Assembly: GCF_037039395.1 (NCBI RefSeq)
Contig: NZ_CP146244.1
Location: forward strand, 992,001-1,056,000
Origin: Agrobacterium vitis
Lineage (GTDB): Bacteria > Pseudomonadota > Alphaproteobacteria > Rhizobiales > Rhizobiaceae
DNA length: 64,000 bases
Direction of reading: 5' to 3'
Shown here piece by piece: positions 18,739 through 29,313 of the stretch (position 1 is its first letter; each line of letters opens with the position of its first letter). The translations under genes were made by a program, and so were the position numbers. The notes under the pieces were generated by a model. The model was not told the DNA's origin and did not search any database. It saw only the letters and a list, made by a program, of their open reading frames with translations.

Positions 18739-20441
18739 TGCAACTCCAGCGCCTGCGGCATGATTAAAGGCTTGCGTCGTCTCGACATGTCGGGCTGCGG
18801 CACCGAGGCGATCAGCTTTTGGGTATAGGGATGCTGTGGCCGCAGGCAGATGTCATCGGCATCGCCCATTTCGACGATCTTGCCCTTTTGCATCACCGCC
18901 ACCCGATCGCAGAAATATCGCACCACGGTAATGTCATGGCTGATGAAGATGAAGCTGATGCCAAGCTCGGCGCGCAATTCCGCCAGCAAATCAAGCACCT
19001 GATGGCGCAGCGATACATCCAGCGCCGAGGTCGGCTCATCGGCGATGATCAGCCGTGGATTGGGCGCGATGGCGCGGGCGATGGAAATGCGCTGACGCTG
19101 GCCACCGGAAAAGGCATGCGGATAGCGGTTGATGGCATTGGTTGGCAAGCCAACGCGGTCGAGCAGATATTCCACCCGCTCACGCATCTGGGTGGTGGTC
19201 AGGCCCATCATCCGCATCGGCTCGGCGATGGTTTCAAACACCGTCATGCGTGGATTGAGCGAAGAATGTGGGTCCTGAAACACCATGCGCATTTCCGTAT
19301 AGAGATGACGCATGGTGTTGCGCGATGCTTTGGCGATGTCAACATCTTGACCCTTGGCATCGGCATAATGCACATGGCCAGCCGTGGGCTTGTAGATTTG
19401 CAGCATGGTGCGGCCAAGCGTGGTCTTGCCCGATCCGCTTTCCCCGACGATTCCAAGCGTTTCGCCGGGCGCCAGCGTCAGGCTGACCCCGTCGATGGCC
19501 TTGACGCCGAATGTCTGCTTCACCCCCCAGCGGCGGCGCGAGCCGAATTGCAGTTCGAGATCGGAAACCTCCATCAGTGGCTTGGCGGCGGCGGGAAGCG
19601 TGCGGCGCGGCAAAGGTGTTTCCAGCTTCAGCACGGCACCCAGAAGCGCTGCGGTATAGGCGGCGGCGGGACGGCGCAGAACCTGTTCGGCCAGGCCTTC
19701 CTCGACCTTTTCTCCCCGATACATCACCATCACCCGGTCAGCGATCTCAGCCACCACGCCGATGTCGTGGGTAATGAACAGCACGGCCATGCCGCGCTCG
19801 CGCTGAAGCGAGACGATCAGGTCGAGAATTTCGGCCTGGGTGGTAACGTCGAGCGCCGTTGTCGGCTCATCGGCAATCAACAGGCGCGGATTGCAGGACA
19901 GAGCCATGGCGATCATGGCGCGTTGGCGCATGCCGCCGGAATATTCGAAAGGATAGCGGTCGATGGCCGTTTCCGGATCGGGAATCCGCACCTGGCGCAA
20001 CAGATCGATGGCACGGGCGCGCGCCTGCGCCTTGTCCATTTTTTCATGCAGCAGGATCGCTTCGATGATCTGCTCGCCAATCCGATGCACCGGTGACAGC
20101 GACGTCATCGGCTCCTGGAAGATCATCGCGATCTGGCCACCCCGGATCGATTGCATGTCCGGGCTGGAAGATTTGAGCTTGGCGATGTCGCGGTCGGCCT
20201 TGCCGTTTTCGCCCGCAAGCAGGATCTCACCGGATGTCAGCCGACCGGGATCGGCCAGCAGCTTCAGGATGGCGCGGGCTGTGACGCTTTTGCCCGAGCC
20301 GCTTTCGCCCAACACGCAAAGGGTTTCACCTTCATAGACATCGAAGGAAACATTGCGGACAGCCTGGATCACCTGGCGATGCACGGGAAATTCGACGCTG
20401 AGGTTCTTGACCTGCAAGAGGGGCTTTACGTTCGATGTCAT
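18735..20441 (-). CDS. Peptide/oligosaccharide-type ABC importer, fused double ATPase (DppD-DppF type)
   Basis: A 568-residue protein with two complete nucleotide-binding domains. The first has Walker A GESGSGKS near residue 47 and signature [12 protein letters not shown]; the second has Walker A GESGSGKT near residue 332 and signature [12 protein letters not shown]. Walker B/D-loop motifs ([18 protein letters not shown]) and H-loops (FITHD, FISHD) are intact. It powers the Dpp/Opp-type importer formed with the two permeases and the binding protein upstream. Because the operon also holds sugar-acid enzymes, the cargo is more likely an oligo-uronide or sugar acid than a peptide. Nine bases separate it from the upstream permease gene. 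Confidence 0.92.
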   Translation of the reverse strand: MTSNVKPLLQVKNLSVEFPVHRQVIQAVRNVSFDVYEGETLCVLGESGSGKSVTARAILKLLADPGRLTSGEILLAGENGKADRDIAKLKSSSPDMQSIRGGQIAMIFQEPMTSLSPVHRIGEQIIEAILLHEKMDKAQARARAIDLLRQVRIPDPETAIDRYPFEYSGGMRQRAMIAMALSCNPRLLIADEPTTALDVTTQAEILDLIVSLQRERGMAVLFITHDIGVVAEIADRVMVMYRGEKVEEGLAEQVLRRPAAAYTAALLGAVLKLETPLPRRTLPAAAKPLMEVSDLELQFGSRRRWGVKQTFGVKAIDGVSLTLAPGETLGIVGESGSGKTTLGRTMLQIYKPTAGHVHYADAKGQDVDIAKASRNTMRHLYTEMRMVFQDPHSSLNPRMTVFETIAEPMRMMGLTTTQMRERVEYLLDRVGLPTNAINRYPHAFSGGQRQRISIARAIAPNPRLIIADEPTSALDVSLRHQVLDLLAELRAELGISFIFISHDITVVRYFCDRVAVMQKGKIVEMGDADDICLRPQHPYTQKLIASVPQPDMSRRRKPLIMPQALELQ

Positions 20442-20450
20442 GGAGTTACC

Positions 20451-21614
20451 TCACGCATAGGGATCGGCTGCATCGCGCAGGCCGTCGCCAAGGAAGTTCA
20501 GGCTGAGCACCGCGATCACCACAGCCACGCCGGGCGCGAGCAGCCAGGGGGCCTGGGTCAGCGCCCGCAGGTTCTGGGCATCCTGAAGCAGCACGCCCCA
20601 GCTGACGATGGGCGGTTGCAGGCCAAGGCCGAGGAAGCTCAGCGATGTCTCGGCAAGGATCATTGTCGGGATTGCCAGTGTGACGGCGGCGATAATGTGG
20701 CTGGTGAAGGAGGGCATCATATGACGTCCGATCACTCGCATTTCACTGGCACCATCCAGCCTTGCGGCGGTAACGAAATCCTCGGTGCGCAAGGACAGGA
20801 AGCGGCCACGCACCACACGGGCCATTTCGGTCCAGCCGATCAGCGAGAGAATGACCAGGATAACGAAATAGACCTTGAGCGACGACCAATCCTTCGGCAT
20901 GGCGGCGGCAAGGCCTAGCCACAGCGGAATGGTCGGGATAGAGCGGATAAACTCGATGGTGCGCTGGATGACACTATCGATGATGCCGCCGAAATAGCCG
21001 GATATGCCGCCTAGGATCAGACCGATCACCAGGCTGAGAAACACACCGATCAGGCCGATCGACATGGAAATCCGCGTGCCATAAATGACGCGCGACAGGA
21101 GATCACGGCCAAGCCGGTCGGCACCCAGAATATAGAAAGGCTTGGTGTGATCGAGCGGGCCGATGAAGTGCAGATTGGTGGTGAACAGGCCCCACATGTC
21201 ATAGCTTTCGCCGCGGGCAAAAAACTCGATGGGGATGATCGCATTGTCATCCACCTGGAAAACCCGGGTGAAGGATTTCGGATCGACGACATTCTTATAG
21301 CCCTTCACATGCGGCAGGAATTTGTCATCGTGAAACAGGCTGATCGGCTGTGGTGGTGCGAATGTATATTGCGGCTTGAAGGTCGTCGGCAGGGTTGGCG
21401 ACAGGAATTCTGCAAAAATCGCCAGGAAATAGATTGCCGCCGTGGCGATCAGGCCTATCATCGCCAGCTTGTGGCGGCGGAACTTGAACCACATCAACGC
21501 CCATTGCGAGGAGACCACCATGCGGTCGCCGGTCGTCTGGTTGTCGAGCAGGGGTTCGTTCGGGGCGCCAGTCCCCGGTGCGGCGTGGGGCAGGGGAGAA
21601 GATGTCACGGTCAT
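20451..21614 (-). CDS. ABC importer permease, DppC type
   Basis: A 387-residue membrane protein with the binding-protein-dependent transport motif (EAA-like loop in GASEMRVIGRHMMPS). It is longer than the usual 300 residues because of a roughly 100-residue periplasmic insertion between TM1 and TM2 (about residues 75-165). The longer form is found in importers for larger oligosaccharides. Its ATG overlaps the end of the partner permease gene by four bases. Confidence 0.9.
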   Translation of the reverse strand: MTVTSSPLPHAAPGTGAPNEPLLDNQTTGDRMVVSSQWALMWFKFRRHKLAMIGLIATAAIYFLAIFAEFLSPTLPTTFKPQYTFAPPQPISLFHDDKFLPHVKGYKNVVDPKSFTRVFQVDDNAIIPIEFFARGESYDMWGLFTTNLHFIGPLDHTKPFYILGADRLGRDLLSRVIYGTRISMSIGLIGVFLSLVIGLILGGISGYFGGIIDSVIQRTIEFIRSIPTIPLWLGLAAAMPKDWSSLKVYFVILVILSLIGWTEMARVVRGRFLSLRTEDFVTAARLDGASEMRVIGRHMMPSFTSHIIAAVTLAIPTMILAETSLSFLGLGLQPPIVSWGVLLQDAQNLRALTQAPWLLAPGVAVVIAVLSLNFLGDGLRDAADPYA

Positions 21615-22594
21615 GTCAGACGAATCCTTGGATCGACGATGGCAAGCAGGATGTCGGACAGCAGCGTGCCGACCAGGACCAGGCCACCGGTCATCAGCAG
21701 GAAGGCACCAGCCAGGTACATGTCCTGGGATTTCAGCGCCTGCAAAAGAAGAGGTCCGGCGGTGGGCAGGTTCATCACGGTGGACACGATCAACTCGCCG
21801 GAAATCAGGGTCGGCAATACCCAGCCGACGGTGGAAATGAACGGATTGATGGCAACGCGCACCGGATACCGCAGGATCGCCCGCCGTTCCGGCAATCCCT
21901 TGGCAAGGGCCGCTTCCACATAGGGCTTGCGCAATTCGTCAAGCAGATTGGCGCGCATGACGCGGATCAGCGCAGCCGTGCCGCTGGCGCCCAGGATGAT
22001 CACCGGAATCCAGACATGCTTGAGAAAATCCCCGATCCGGGCCAACGACCAGGGAGCATTGGCGAATTCCGGCGAGAACAGCCCGCCGACACTCTGGCCG
22101 AAGTGAATGGTCGCCACATACATCAAGAGGATGGCCAGCAGAAAATTCGGGATCGCCATGCCGATAAAGCCCAGCAGGGTGAAGAGGTAGTCGCCCGGAG
22201 AATATTTGCGCACGGCGGAATAGATGCCGATGGGCAGGGCCGTCAGCCAGACGAACATCAGGGTGATGAAAGCGACCAGCGCCGTCATCCCCATCCGCTG
22301 CATCACCAATTGGCTGACAGGCTGGTTCCACTCGAAGGAATAGCCGAAATCGCCATGCATCACGCCGCCGATCCAGTGGACATATTGCAGCACGACCGGC
22401 TCGCCGATGCCATAGCGCTGGCGCAGGGTCTCCAACTGGGCAGGAGACATGGTGTCGCCGGTCTCAGCCGCCTGCGCGGCCAGCGTCGAGACGAAATCGC
22501 CAGGCGGCAACTGGATCACCACGAAGGTCAGAAGCGAAATGGCAAACATCGCGGGGATCATACCCAGCACGCGCAATGTGATGAACCGTAACAT
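21611..22594 (-). CDS. ABC importer permease, DppB type
   Basis: A 327-residue permease with six predicted transmembrane segments. The start at 22594 (MLRFITLRVLG) was chosen because this is the canonical N-terminus of DppB proteins and AAAGGA lies before it; the open frame extends further upstream without coding character. LPERRAILRYPVRVA is the EAA-type coupling loop. It pairs with the DppC-type permease, whose gene overlaps its stop codon. Confidence 0.92.
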   Translation of the reverse strand: MLRFITLRVLGMIPAMFAISLLTFVVIQLPPGDFVSTLAAQAAETGDTMSPAQLETLRQRYGIGEPVVLQYVHWIGGVMHGDFGYSFEWNQPVSQLVMQRMGMTALVAFITLMFVWLTALPIGIYSAVRKYSPGDYLFTLLGFIGMAIPNFLLAILLMYVATIHFGQSVGGLFSPEFANAPWSLARIGDFLKHVWIPVIILGASGTAALIRVMRANLLDELRKPYVEAALAKGLPERRAILRYPVRVAINPFISTVGWVLPTLISGELIVSTVMNLPTAGPLLLQALKSQDMYLAGAFLLMTGGLVLVGTLLSDILLAIVDPRIRLT

Positions 22595-22748
22595 CGACGA
22601 TCCTTTCCGGGGTCTTAAATTCCTGTCCATGGACGTGGGCAGGGAGGATAAGGGGTGACCAAAAGCGGGGTCTTCGGGGCGCCGGACGAGGGACGCAAGG
22701 TTGGGCAAGCGCCACGCGGACGGCGCCCCGAAGTCGGGAGGAGCTCTC

Positions 22749-24665
22749 TTAGTTCTGGATGAACCATTGCTCGGTATTGCTGGGCGCCGGGCTTGGATAG
22801 ACCCAGGAGGTCGGCGCATTGTTCATTACGTTGTGCAGGTTCTTGGCCTTGACGGCGAAGCCCGCCGGCGGTGTCGAAATTGCAATCGTGTAGAACTGGT
22901 CGGCGGCAATATCGAGAATCTGCTGGAACAGCGCCGTCTGCTTGGTCTGGTCGGTGGTGGACTTGATCTGGTTATAGAGATCCCACTGTTTCTTGACCGG
23001 CTCCGGTGGCTCTTCTCCGCCTTGCATCTTCAGATAAGCCTTGCCCCAGGCGACGGCATAGTTGGATTCAATCGAGACCGGCATATAGAGGCGCGGATCA
23101 AGCAGGGCATCGACGCCATATCCTTCGCCGGTCCACAGTGCCACGTCATGGTCGTTGTTGTTCTTGACCTCGTAGAACCGCGTGCGGTCCATCGACTGGA
23201 AGCGCGCATCGACGCCAACGGCCTGCCAGTAGCGAATAACCAGTTCGGCAACATCGCCCCAGTTGGACAGCGCCGCAGGCGTGATGACGGTAAAGGTCAG
23301 GCGCTTGCCGTCAGGACGAAGCCGGAAGCCATCGGCATCCTTCTTGTCGAGGCCAATACTGTCGAGCAGCTTGTTGGCCTTGTCAGGGTCGTAATCGAGA
23401 TATTGATGCGCCAGCCGGTCATTGGCGTAGAGCGTGTTTTCGTTTGGCGCTACCTGTTTGGGCTGCGTCAGGCCCAGATAGATCGCATCGATGACCGATT
23501 TGCGGTCAATGGCGATGCTCATCGCCACCCGGAAATCCTTGTTGCCGAAGATCTTGCGCATCTCCGGGTCCTTGTGGGTCATGTTGAAGGCAAAGGAGGT
23601 ATCCGCGCCCTGACCGGTAATCCGGTCGATCAACTCGTAACCACCCTTGTCCGCGCCTTCGTTCAACACCGGACGGTTCTGGTTCACGCCGATATGGCGT
23701 TCCTGATAGTTGATCTTGCCGGCAATCGCCGCCAGAAGCACGGTCTGCACATCCGAATTGACGCTGTAGCGGGCGCCATCGAGATAAGGCAGCTGATTGC
23801 CCGCAGGGTCGACCTTCCAGTAATAGGGATTGCGCTCAAACGTCACCTGGGTGGCACCGGACACATAGGGGTCCTTGATCTTCCAGGGGCCGAGCACGGG
23901 CATGTCAGGATTGCGCCAGCGCTGGACCTGCTCGATTTCCAATCCGCATTTGTTGGTCAGATGTTCGATCCAGCTGGCGTCGCCGGCATCCTTCGCCAGC
24001 TTTTCGGCATCTGGATTGAACTTCGGCATGAACTGGCCGCAATATTGCTTCGACATCAGCGTCAATTGCGTGCCGAACACGCCCGCGACATTCATGAGGA
24101 ACAGGCCGTTCGGGCCGGAGAATTTGATGGTGACGCTGGTCGGGCTGTTGACGGTCGCTACCGGCAGTTTGCCACCCACCAGCATCCAGGCGGGTTTAGC
24201 CGGAAACAGCTTGTCGTCGGGAAGCACGTCATTGACCATGAAGGCGATGTCTTCAGCGGTGAAATCCATGCCGTTCGACCATTTCATGCCCTTGCGCAAT
24301 TCGAAGGTGAAGGTCGTGGCATCATCGCTGGCTTTGTAGGAGGTCGCGACATTGGGAATGATTTTGCCTGACCATTCCCGGTCCCAGGCCATCAGCGGTT
24401 CGTAGCCGGTTAGCTTGGCCAGCGCGTTGCGGTCATTGCCGCCCACCAATCCGCCGGTCTGGTAGCCGCCATAGACGCCGACCCGGTCCACCATGTCCTC
24501 GACGCGCGGATTTTCCGGCAGGCGTTTTTCGACCGGTGGCAATTTGCCGTCCTTGACCAGCGCATCAAGCTGCGGCGCCTGATGGTAGTCCTGGGCAATC
24601 GCCATGACCGGCATGCCCACCAATGCGGCAAGCGCCACTGTGGCAAGCAGTTTTCTGGTCTTCAT
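22749..24665 (-). CDS. ABC importer substrate-binding protein, family 5 (DppA/OppA type)
   Basis: A 638-residue exported solute-binding protein with a clear signal peptide (residues 1-25, cleavage after AIA). It shows SBP family 5 features, including EWSGKIIPNVATSYKASDD, TFELRKGMKWSNG and FTAEDIAF. It is larger than peptide-binding members (about 530), in line with oligosaccharide-binding relatives. It is first in the importer operon, 154 bases before the DppB start. Ligand unknown; pectin-derived oligouronides fit the neighbouring genes. Confidence 0.9.
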   Translation of the reverse strand: MKTRKLLATVALAALVGMPVMAIAQDYHQAPQLDALVKDGKLPPVEKRLPENPRVEDMVDRVGVYGGYQTGGLVGGNDRNALAKLTGYEPLMAWDREWSGKIIPNVATSYKASDDATTFTFELRKGMKWSNGMDFTAEDIAFMVNDVLPDDKLFPAKPAWMLVGGKLPVATVNSPTSVTIKFSGPNGLFLMNVAGVFGTQLTLMSKQYCGQFMPKFNPDAEKLAKDAGDASWIEHLTNKCGLEIEQVQRWRNPDMPVLGPWKIKDPYVSGATQVTFERNPYYWKVDPAGNQLPYLDGARYSVNSDVQTVLLAAIAGKINYQERHIGVNQNRPVLNEGADKGGYELIDRITGQGADTSFAFNMTHKDPEMRKIFGNKDFRVAMSIAIDRKSVIDAIYLGLTQPKQVAPNENTLYANDRLAHQYLDYDPDKANKLLDSIGLDKKDADGFRLRPDGKRLTFTVITPAALSNWGDVAELVIRYWQAVGVDARFQSMDRTRFYEVKNNNDHDVALWTGEGYGVDALLDPRLYMPVSIESNYAVAWGKAYLKMQGGEEPPEPVKKQWDLYNQIKSTTDQTKQTALFQQILDIAADQFYTIAISTPPAGFAVKAKNLHNVMNNAPTSWVYPSPAPSNTEQWFIQN

Positions 24666-24778
24666 CGTGTTTTTCCTCCCGAAAAGATAGATTTTATGAT
24701 GGGCAGAAGTCGCTTTGCTGCATTCGCCAGCCGAAAAGAACAGACGCTCCCGGGTCTATTCTTTTCGTCCGTTGTTTC

Positions 24779-25702
<924 letters not shown>

Positions 25703-25784
25703 TCAACTGCTCCGTGCCACACGATCTTCTTCGCGAAAGACTTGAACGGGCACCTATCCTCGTGCTTTATAATGACTGCAACCG

Positions 25785-25823
25785 AGTCATATCATGATTT
25801 CCAGCGAAGTCATATTATGATTT
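25785..25823. promoter_or_regulatory. Direct-repeat operator between kdgD and its GntR regulator
   Basis: Two 16-mers differing at one base, AGTCATATCATGATTT (785-800) and AGTCATATTATGATTT (808-823), lie 23 bases apart, about two helical turns, in the divergent promoter region. Each contains a TCATA-N-TATGA-like palindrome, typical of FadR-type GntR binding sites. This is the probable control point for kdgD and for autoregulation of the regulator. Confidence 0.65.
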
Positions 25824-25894
25824 AAAATACCTGTCCAGTCGAATTCCGTTCAATATCTGCCCAAAACCCGAATTGTCCCTTTATGGAGATTTCC

Positions 25895-26635
25895 ATGGCC
25901 AAAGCCCCATCGCCGAGTGAAGCACAGCGCAAGCCAAGGCTGGCCGAAAGCGTCATCGAAGCCTTGCGTGCCGATATTGTTGGCGGACGGCTGGCGCTTG
26001 GCACGCAATTGCCGACCGAACCGGGGCTGATCGAGCGCTTCGGGGTCAGCCGCACGGTGATCCGCGAGGCCTTGGCCGAGCTTCGGGCTGCTGGCCTTGT
26101 CGATGCCCGCCAGGGCAAGGGCGTGTTTGTCGTCGATGACCTGCCAGGACAGGAAATGCGCCTCAGTACGGAGGAGCAGCGCAGCATTCCGAGAACCCTG
26201 GAAATGCTGGAATTCAGGGTGGCAATCGAGACGGAAGCCGCTGCGCTGGCCGCCGTGCGCCGCTCTTCGGCACAAGAATATGAGATCCGGGCGGCCAATG
26301 AGGTGATGGCGGATCTTGTCGCCGAAAAAGCGCCGACCTCCAAGGCGGATTTCGATTTTCATCTGGCCATCGCCCGGGCCACCAATAACAGCTATTATCT
26401 GAGCGCCATGCAAAGCTTTGGCCCGCAGGCCATTCCACGCTCCAACCTGCCCAACCTCGCATCTTCACGCAGCGAAACCTATCTTTCGCAAGTGGTGGAG
26501 GAACATGGCCGGATTGCCGACGCCATTTCCGGTCAGGACCCGCAGGGTGCGCGCGCCGCCATGCGCGAGCATATCGAGAAATCCCAGGAGCGGCATCGGG
26601 CGCTGGCCCGGAATCTGCGCAAGGAGGGTGGCTGA
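25895..26635 (+). CDS. FadR-type GntR transcriptional regulator
   Basis: About 246 residues. The N-terminal winged helix-turn-helix has LPTEPGLIERFGVSRTVIREALAELRAAGLV and RQGKGVFV; the C-terminal FCD ligand domain carries His/Asp metal-site residues (DFDFHLAIARATNN, EEHGRIADAI, MREHIEKS). The start at 25895 was chosen over an in-frame ATG at 25883 because GGAG lies 7-10 bases before it. It is divergent from kdgD, with paired operators between them, and so probably a repressor of the uronate genes relieved by a sugar acid. Confidence 0.9.
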   Translation: MAKAPSPSEAQRKPRLAESVIEALRADIVGGRLALGTQLPTEPGLIERFGVSRTVIREALAELRAAGLVDARQGKGVFVVDDLPGQEMRLSTEEQRSIPRTLEMLEFRVAIETEAAALAAVRRSSAQEYEIRAANEVMADLVAEKAPTSKADFDFHLAIARATNNSYYLSAMQSFGPQAIPRSNLPNLASSRSETYLSQVVEEHGRIADAISGQDPQGARAAMREHIEKSQERHRALARNLRKEGG

Positions 26636-26717
26636 GGCGCATTGATGTTTGCGCTTCTCCTTTCCCATCCTCTATTGTCTTGGCATTGCGTCGCAAAATA
26701 ATCAAAAGGCAGGTTTT

Positions 26718-28098
26718 ATGACCAGAGAGATACTCATCCGCAATGCGTCCGATTATGCGCTTGGCGGCAAGCTGACGGATGATCTGGCCCGACTTATCGC
26801 GCGCCGCTCGGTCAGCCAGTCGGAAGGCAAGCCGGAGGATCTGCAAGCCTATCTGGTGGAGGATATTCAGCCGCTGCTGTCGTCCCTGGGCTTTGCCACG
26901 GAGATTTTCGCCAATCCGCGAGAGAATGGCGCACCGCTTTTGATCGCCAGCCTGATTGAGGACGCCAGCCTGCCGACCGTGCTGATTTATGGGCATGGCG
27001 ATGTCTGTAATGGCGAGGCGCATCGCTGGCGCGACGGGCTCGAACCCTTCGTGCTGCATCAGGAGGGGGATAAGCTTTACGGGCGCGGCACGGCGGATAA
27101 CAAGATCCAGCATCTCATCAATATCAAGGCGCTGGAACTGATTTTGAAAGAGAAGGGTAAGCTCGGCTTCAACGTCAAGATCATCCTGGAAATGGCCGAG
27201 GAAACCGGCTCCTACGGTTTGCGTGAGTTTTTCCAAGCCAAGCGCGAAGCGCTTGCCGCCGATGTGCTGATCGCATCCGATGGGCCGCGATTGGCTGCCG
27301 ATACGCCGACCATGTTCATGGGTTCACGCGGCGGCTTTGCCTTCAACCTCAACGTTACCTTGCGCGACGGTGATCACCATTCCGGCAATTTCGGCGGCTT
27401 GCTGGCCGATCCGGCGATCATTCTGGCCCATGCCATTGCCACGATTGTCGATAGGCGCGGCCAGATCCAGATCCCGGAATGGCTGCCGACCAGCCTTACC
27501 CCGGAAATTCGCGCAGCTCTCAAGGACCTGCCGCCTCGCAAGCATGACGCGAACTGGGGCCAGGCGGATCTGACGCCGTCCGAGCGGGTCTTCGGCTGGA
27601 ATTCCATGGCGGTTCTGGCCATATCCTCGGGCAATATCAACGCACCGCAAAATGCCATTGCCGGATCGGCACGTGCCACCTGCCAGTCTGCGTTTCGTGG
27701 TGGGAACGGATATGGAGGGCATTCTGCCCGCTTTACGACGACATCTCGATGCCCATGGGTTTCCCATGGTGGCCGTGGAGCCAGCCCGAGGCGAGGCTTT
27801 CCGCGCCACCCGGTTTTCCCCCGATCATCCTTGGGTGCGGTTTGTCGAGCAATCCATAGCCCGCACCAGCGGCAAGCCGGTGCATGTCCTGCCCAATCTG
27901 GCGGGCTCGCTGCCCAATGACGCCTTTACCGACATTCTCGGCCTGCCGACCATCTGGATTCCCCATTCCCATGCCGAATGCGGCCAGCACGGACCGAACG
28001 AGCACGCTCTTCTGTCGATTGCCGAAGAGGGCATGCGGGTGATGACCGGTCTATTTCTGGATATTGGCGAACAGGGTGCCTCGCTGAAAGCCATTTGA
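26718..28098 (+). pseudogene. M20-family metallopeptidase/amidohydrolase, frameshifted
   Basis: The coding sequence is in two frames. Residues 1-324 run from the ATG at 26718, and the conserved C-terminal part (LRFVVGTDMEGILPALRRHL onward) continues one frame over to 28098. Removing one base at about 27687 (CAG-T-CTGCGT) restores a single protein of about 459 residues. Metal-site motifs are present: YGHGDV, GRGTADNK, EMAEETGS, and a late H in IPHSHAECGQHGPNEH. Relatives hydrolyse amide bonds in dipeptides or acyl-amino acids. The 13-base gap after the GntR gene's stop region suggests co-transcription. The indel could be a genuine mutation or a sequencing error. Confidence 0.85.
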
Positions 28099-28130
28099 GA
28101 CTTTGGCATCTGTTGATTGCATCAGGAATT

Positions 28131-28174
28131 CTGATATTCATTCGTGAAACACCTTGTTTTCGGATGAATATCAG
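28131..28174. promoter_or_regulatory. Bipartite palindromic operator before the ArsR-type regulator gene
   Basis: Arms CTGATATTCATTCG (28131-28144) and CGGATGAATATCAG (28161-28174) match at 13 of 14 positions when inverted, with a 16-base spacer. The core halves ATATTCA and TGAATAT span exactly 38 bases. The right arm ends four bases before the ATG at 28178, so binding would block the start region. A site of the same design precedes abfA. Confidence 0.7.
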
Positions 28175-28177
28175 CCA

Positions 28178-29104
28178 ATGAGCAGAAATTTCCTTGTGAT
28201 CGACCCCGAAGACGGCATGGCAGTTCTGAAAGGGCTGGCTTCGCCATTGCGGATCGGAATGCTCAAGCTGTTGCATGAAAAAGGCGCGATGAATGTCAAT
28301 GACATCGCCGCCGAACTGTCACTGCCACAATCCACCGTCTCCACCAATCTTCAGGTTCTGGAGGATGCGGGGCTGATCCGCACGGAGAGCCAGAAGGCCC
28401 GCAAGGGCAGCCAGAAAATCTGTTATCCGACCGCCGAAGAGGTGCTGGTCGTCTTCAAGAGCGAGCGGCGCAAGATCGATGCCCATGCCATCGAAGTCGC
28501 GATGCCGATCGGGCTTTATACCAGCTATGAGGTGACGGCACCCTGCGGTCTCTGTTCGCCCGAAGGCATCATCGGCTTGCTTGATGTGCCCAATACCTTT
28601 CTTGATCCGGAACGGATGAAAGCCGGGCTGATCTGGTTCACCAGAGGCTATGTTGAATATCAATTCCCCAACAATGCCAAGCTATCCGGCAGCGCGATCC
28701 GCGAAATCGAGATTGCCATGGAGCTGAGCTCTGAAGTACCCGGAACCAGTGCCGATTGGCCATCCGACATCACCTTGTCGATCAATGGTACGGATGTCGG
28801 CACATGGACCTCTCCCGGCGATTTCGGTGACAAACGCGGTGTTTATACGCCCGACTGGTGGAAGCTGAAGGGCTCGCAATATGGCAAGCTGAAGAATTGG
28901 CGAATTTCGTCAGAGGGCACGTTCGTTGATGGTGTCAAGATTTCGGCCATCGATCTCAATGCTATCGATCTGCTGGCACACCACTCTATCCGGGTGCGGA
29001 TCGGTGTGCGCGACGATGCGCGGCATCCCGGTGGGATCAACATTTTCGGACGCGGATTTGGCAATTACGATCAGGATATCGTGCTCCGTATCCGGACCGA
29101 ATGA
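28178..29104 (+). CDS. ArsR-type winged-helix regulator with a large C-terminal domain
   Basis: A 308-residue protein. Residues 12-90 form an ArsR-like winged helix (LASPLRIGMLKLLHEKGAMN, IAAELSLPQSTVSTNLQVLEDAGLI). The remaining 200 residues form a beta-rich domain of unknown type with a CGLC pair near residue 125 and carbohydrate-binding-like sequence (TDVGTWTSPGDFGDKRG, PDWW, FGRGFGNYDQDIVLRI). The start at 28178 was chosen because the longer frame begins with TTG inside the palindrome. The gene lies directly upstream of abfA, whose promoter carries a matching operator. It probably senses an arabinose-type sugar, by inference. Confidence 0.8.
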   Translation: MSRNFLVIDPEDGMAVLKGLASPLRIGMLKLLHEKGAMNVNDIAAELSLPQSTVSTNLQVLEDAGLIRTESQKARKGSQKICYPTAEEVLVVFKSERRKIDAHAIEVAMPIGLYTSYEVTAPCGLCSPEGIIGLLDVPNTFLDPERMKAGLIWFTRGYVEYQFPNNAKLSGSAIREIEIAMELSSEVPGTSADWPSDITLSINGTDVGTWTSPGDFGDKRGVYTPDWWKLKGSQYGKLKNWRISSEGTFVDGVKISAIDLNAIDLLAHHSIRVRIGVRDDARHPGGINIFGRGFGNYDQDIVLRIRTE

Positions 29105-29111
29105 ATATCAG
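29098..29111. promoter_or_regulatory. Isolated third half-site overlapping the regulator's stop codon
   Basis: CGAATGAATATCAG differs by one base from the right arm of the operator at 28161-28174 and contains the TGA stop codon of the regulator. No partner half-site was found at the 38-base spacing. It lies 160 bases before the abfA operator and could be an auxiliary site or chance. Confidence 0.4.
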
Positions 29112-29258
29112 CTTTGGTGATTGATAGGTTCCGGGCGCGACTGCCGTCCGTCATGCCCTTGTCACATTGTTGTCATTGAGGATTTGCTGTGTTGCAGCAT
29201 TGATTTCCACGTCTATCGGGTCGTTTTTCAGCTTGACGCCTTCCTAAAATCGCTATTT

Positions 29259-29298
29259 TATATCCAACAAGATGGTGTAAATCATCATATTGGATATA
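29259..29298. promoter_or_regulatory. Bipartite palindromic operator before abfA
   Basis: Arms TATATCCAACAAGATG (29259-29274) and CATCATATTGGATATA (29283-29298) pair at 14 of 16 positions across an 8-base spacer. The outer halves ATATCCA and TGGATAT span exactly 38 bases, the same geometry as the ArsR-type regulator's own operator. The right arm ends five bases before the ribosome-binding site of abfA. Confidence 0.75.
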
Positions 29299-29313
29299 TA
29301 TAGGGAGGATGAC

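Noticed and set aside
22701..24371. 556-codon plus-strand open frame over the family 5 binding-protein gene
   Set aside because: The opposite strand has a signal peptide and clear binding-protein motifs; the plus frame has no ribosome site or known domain.
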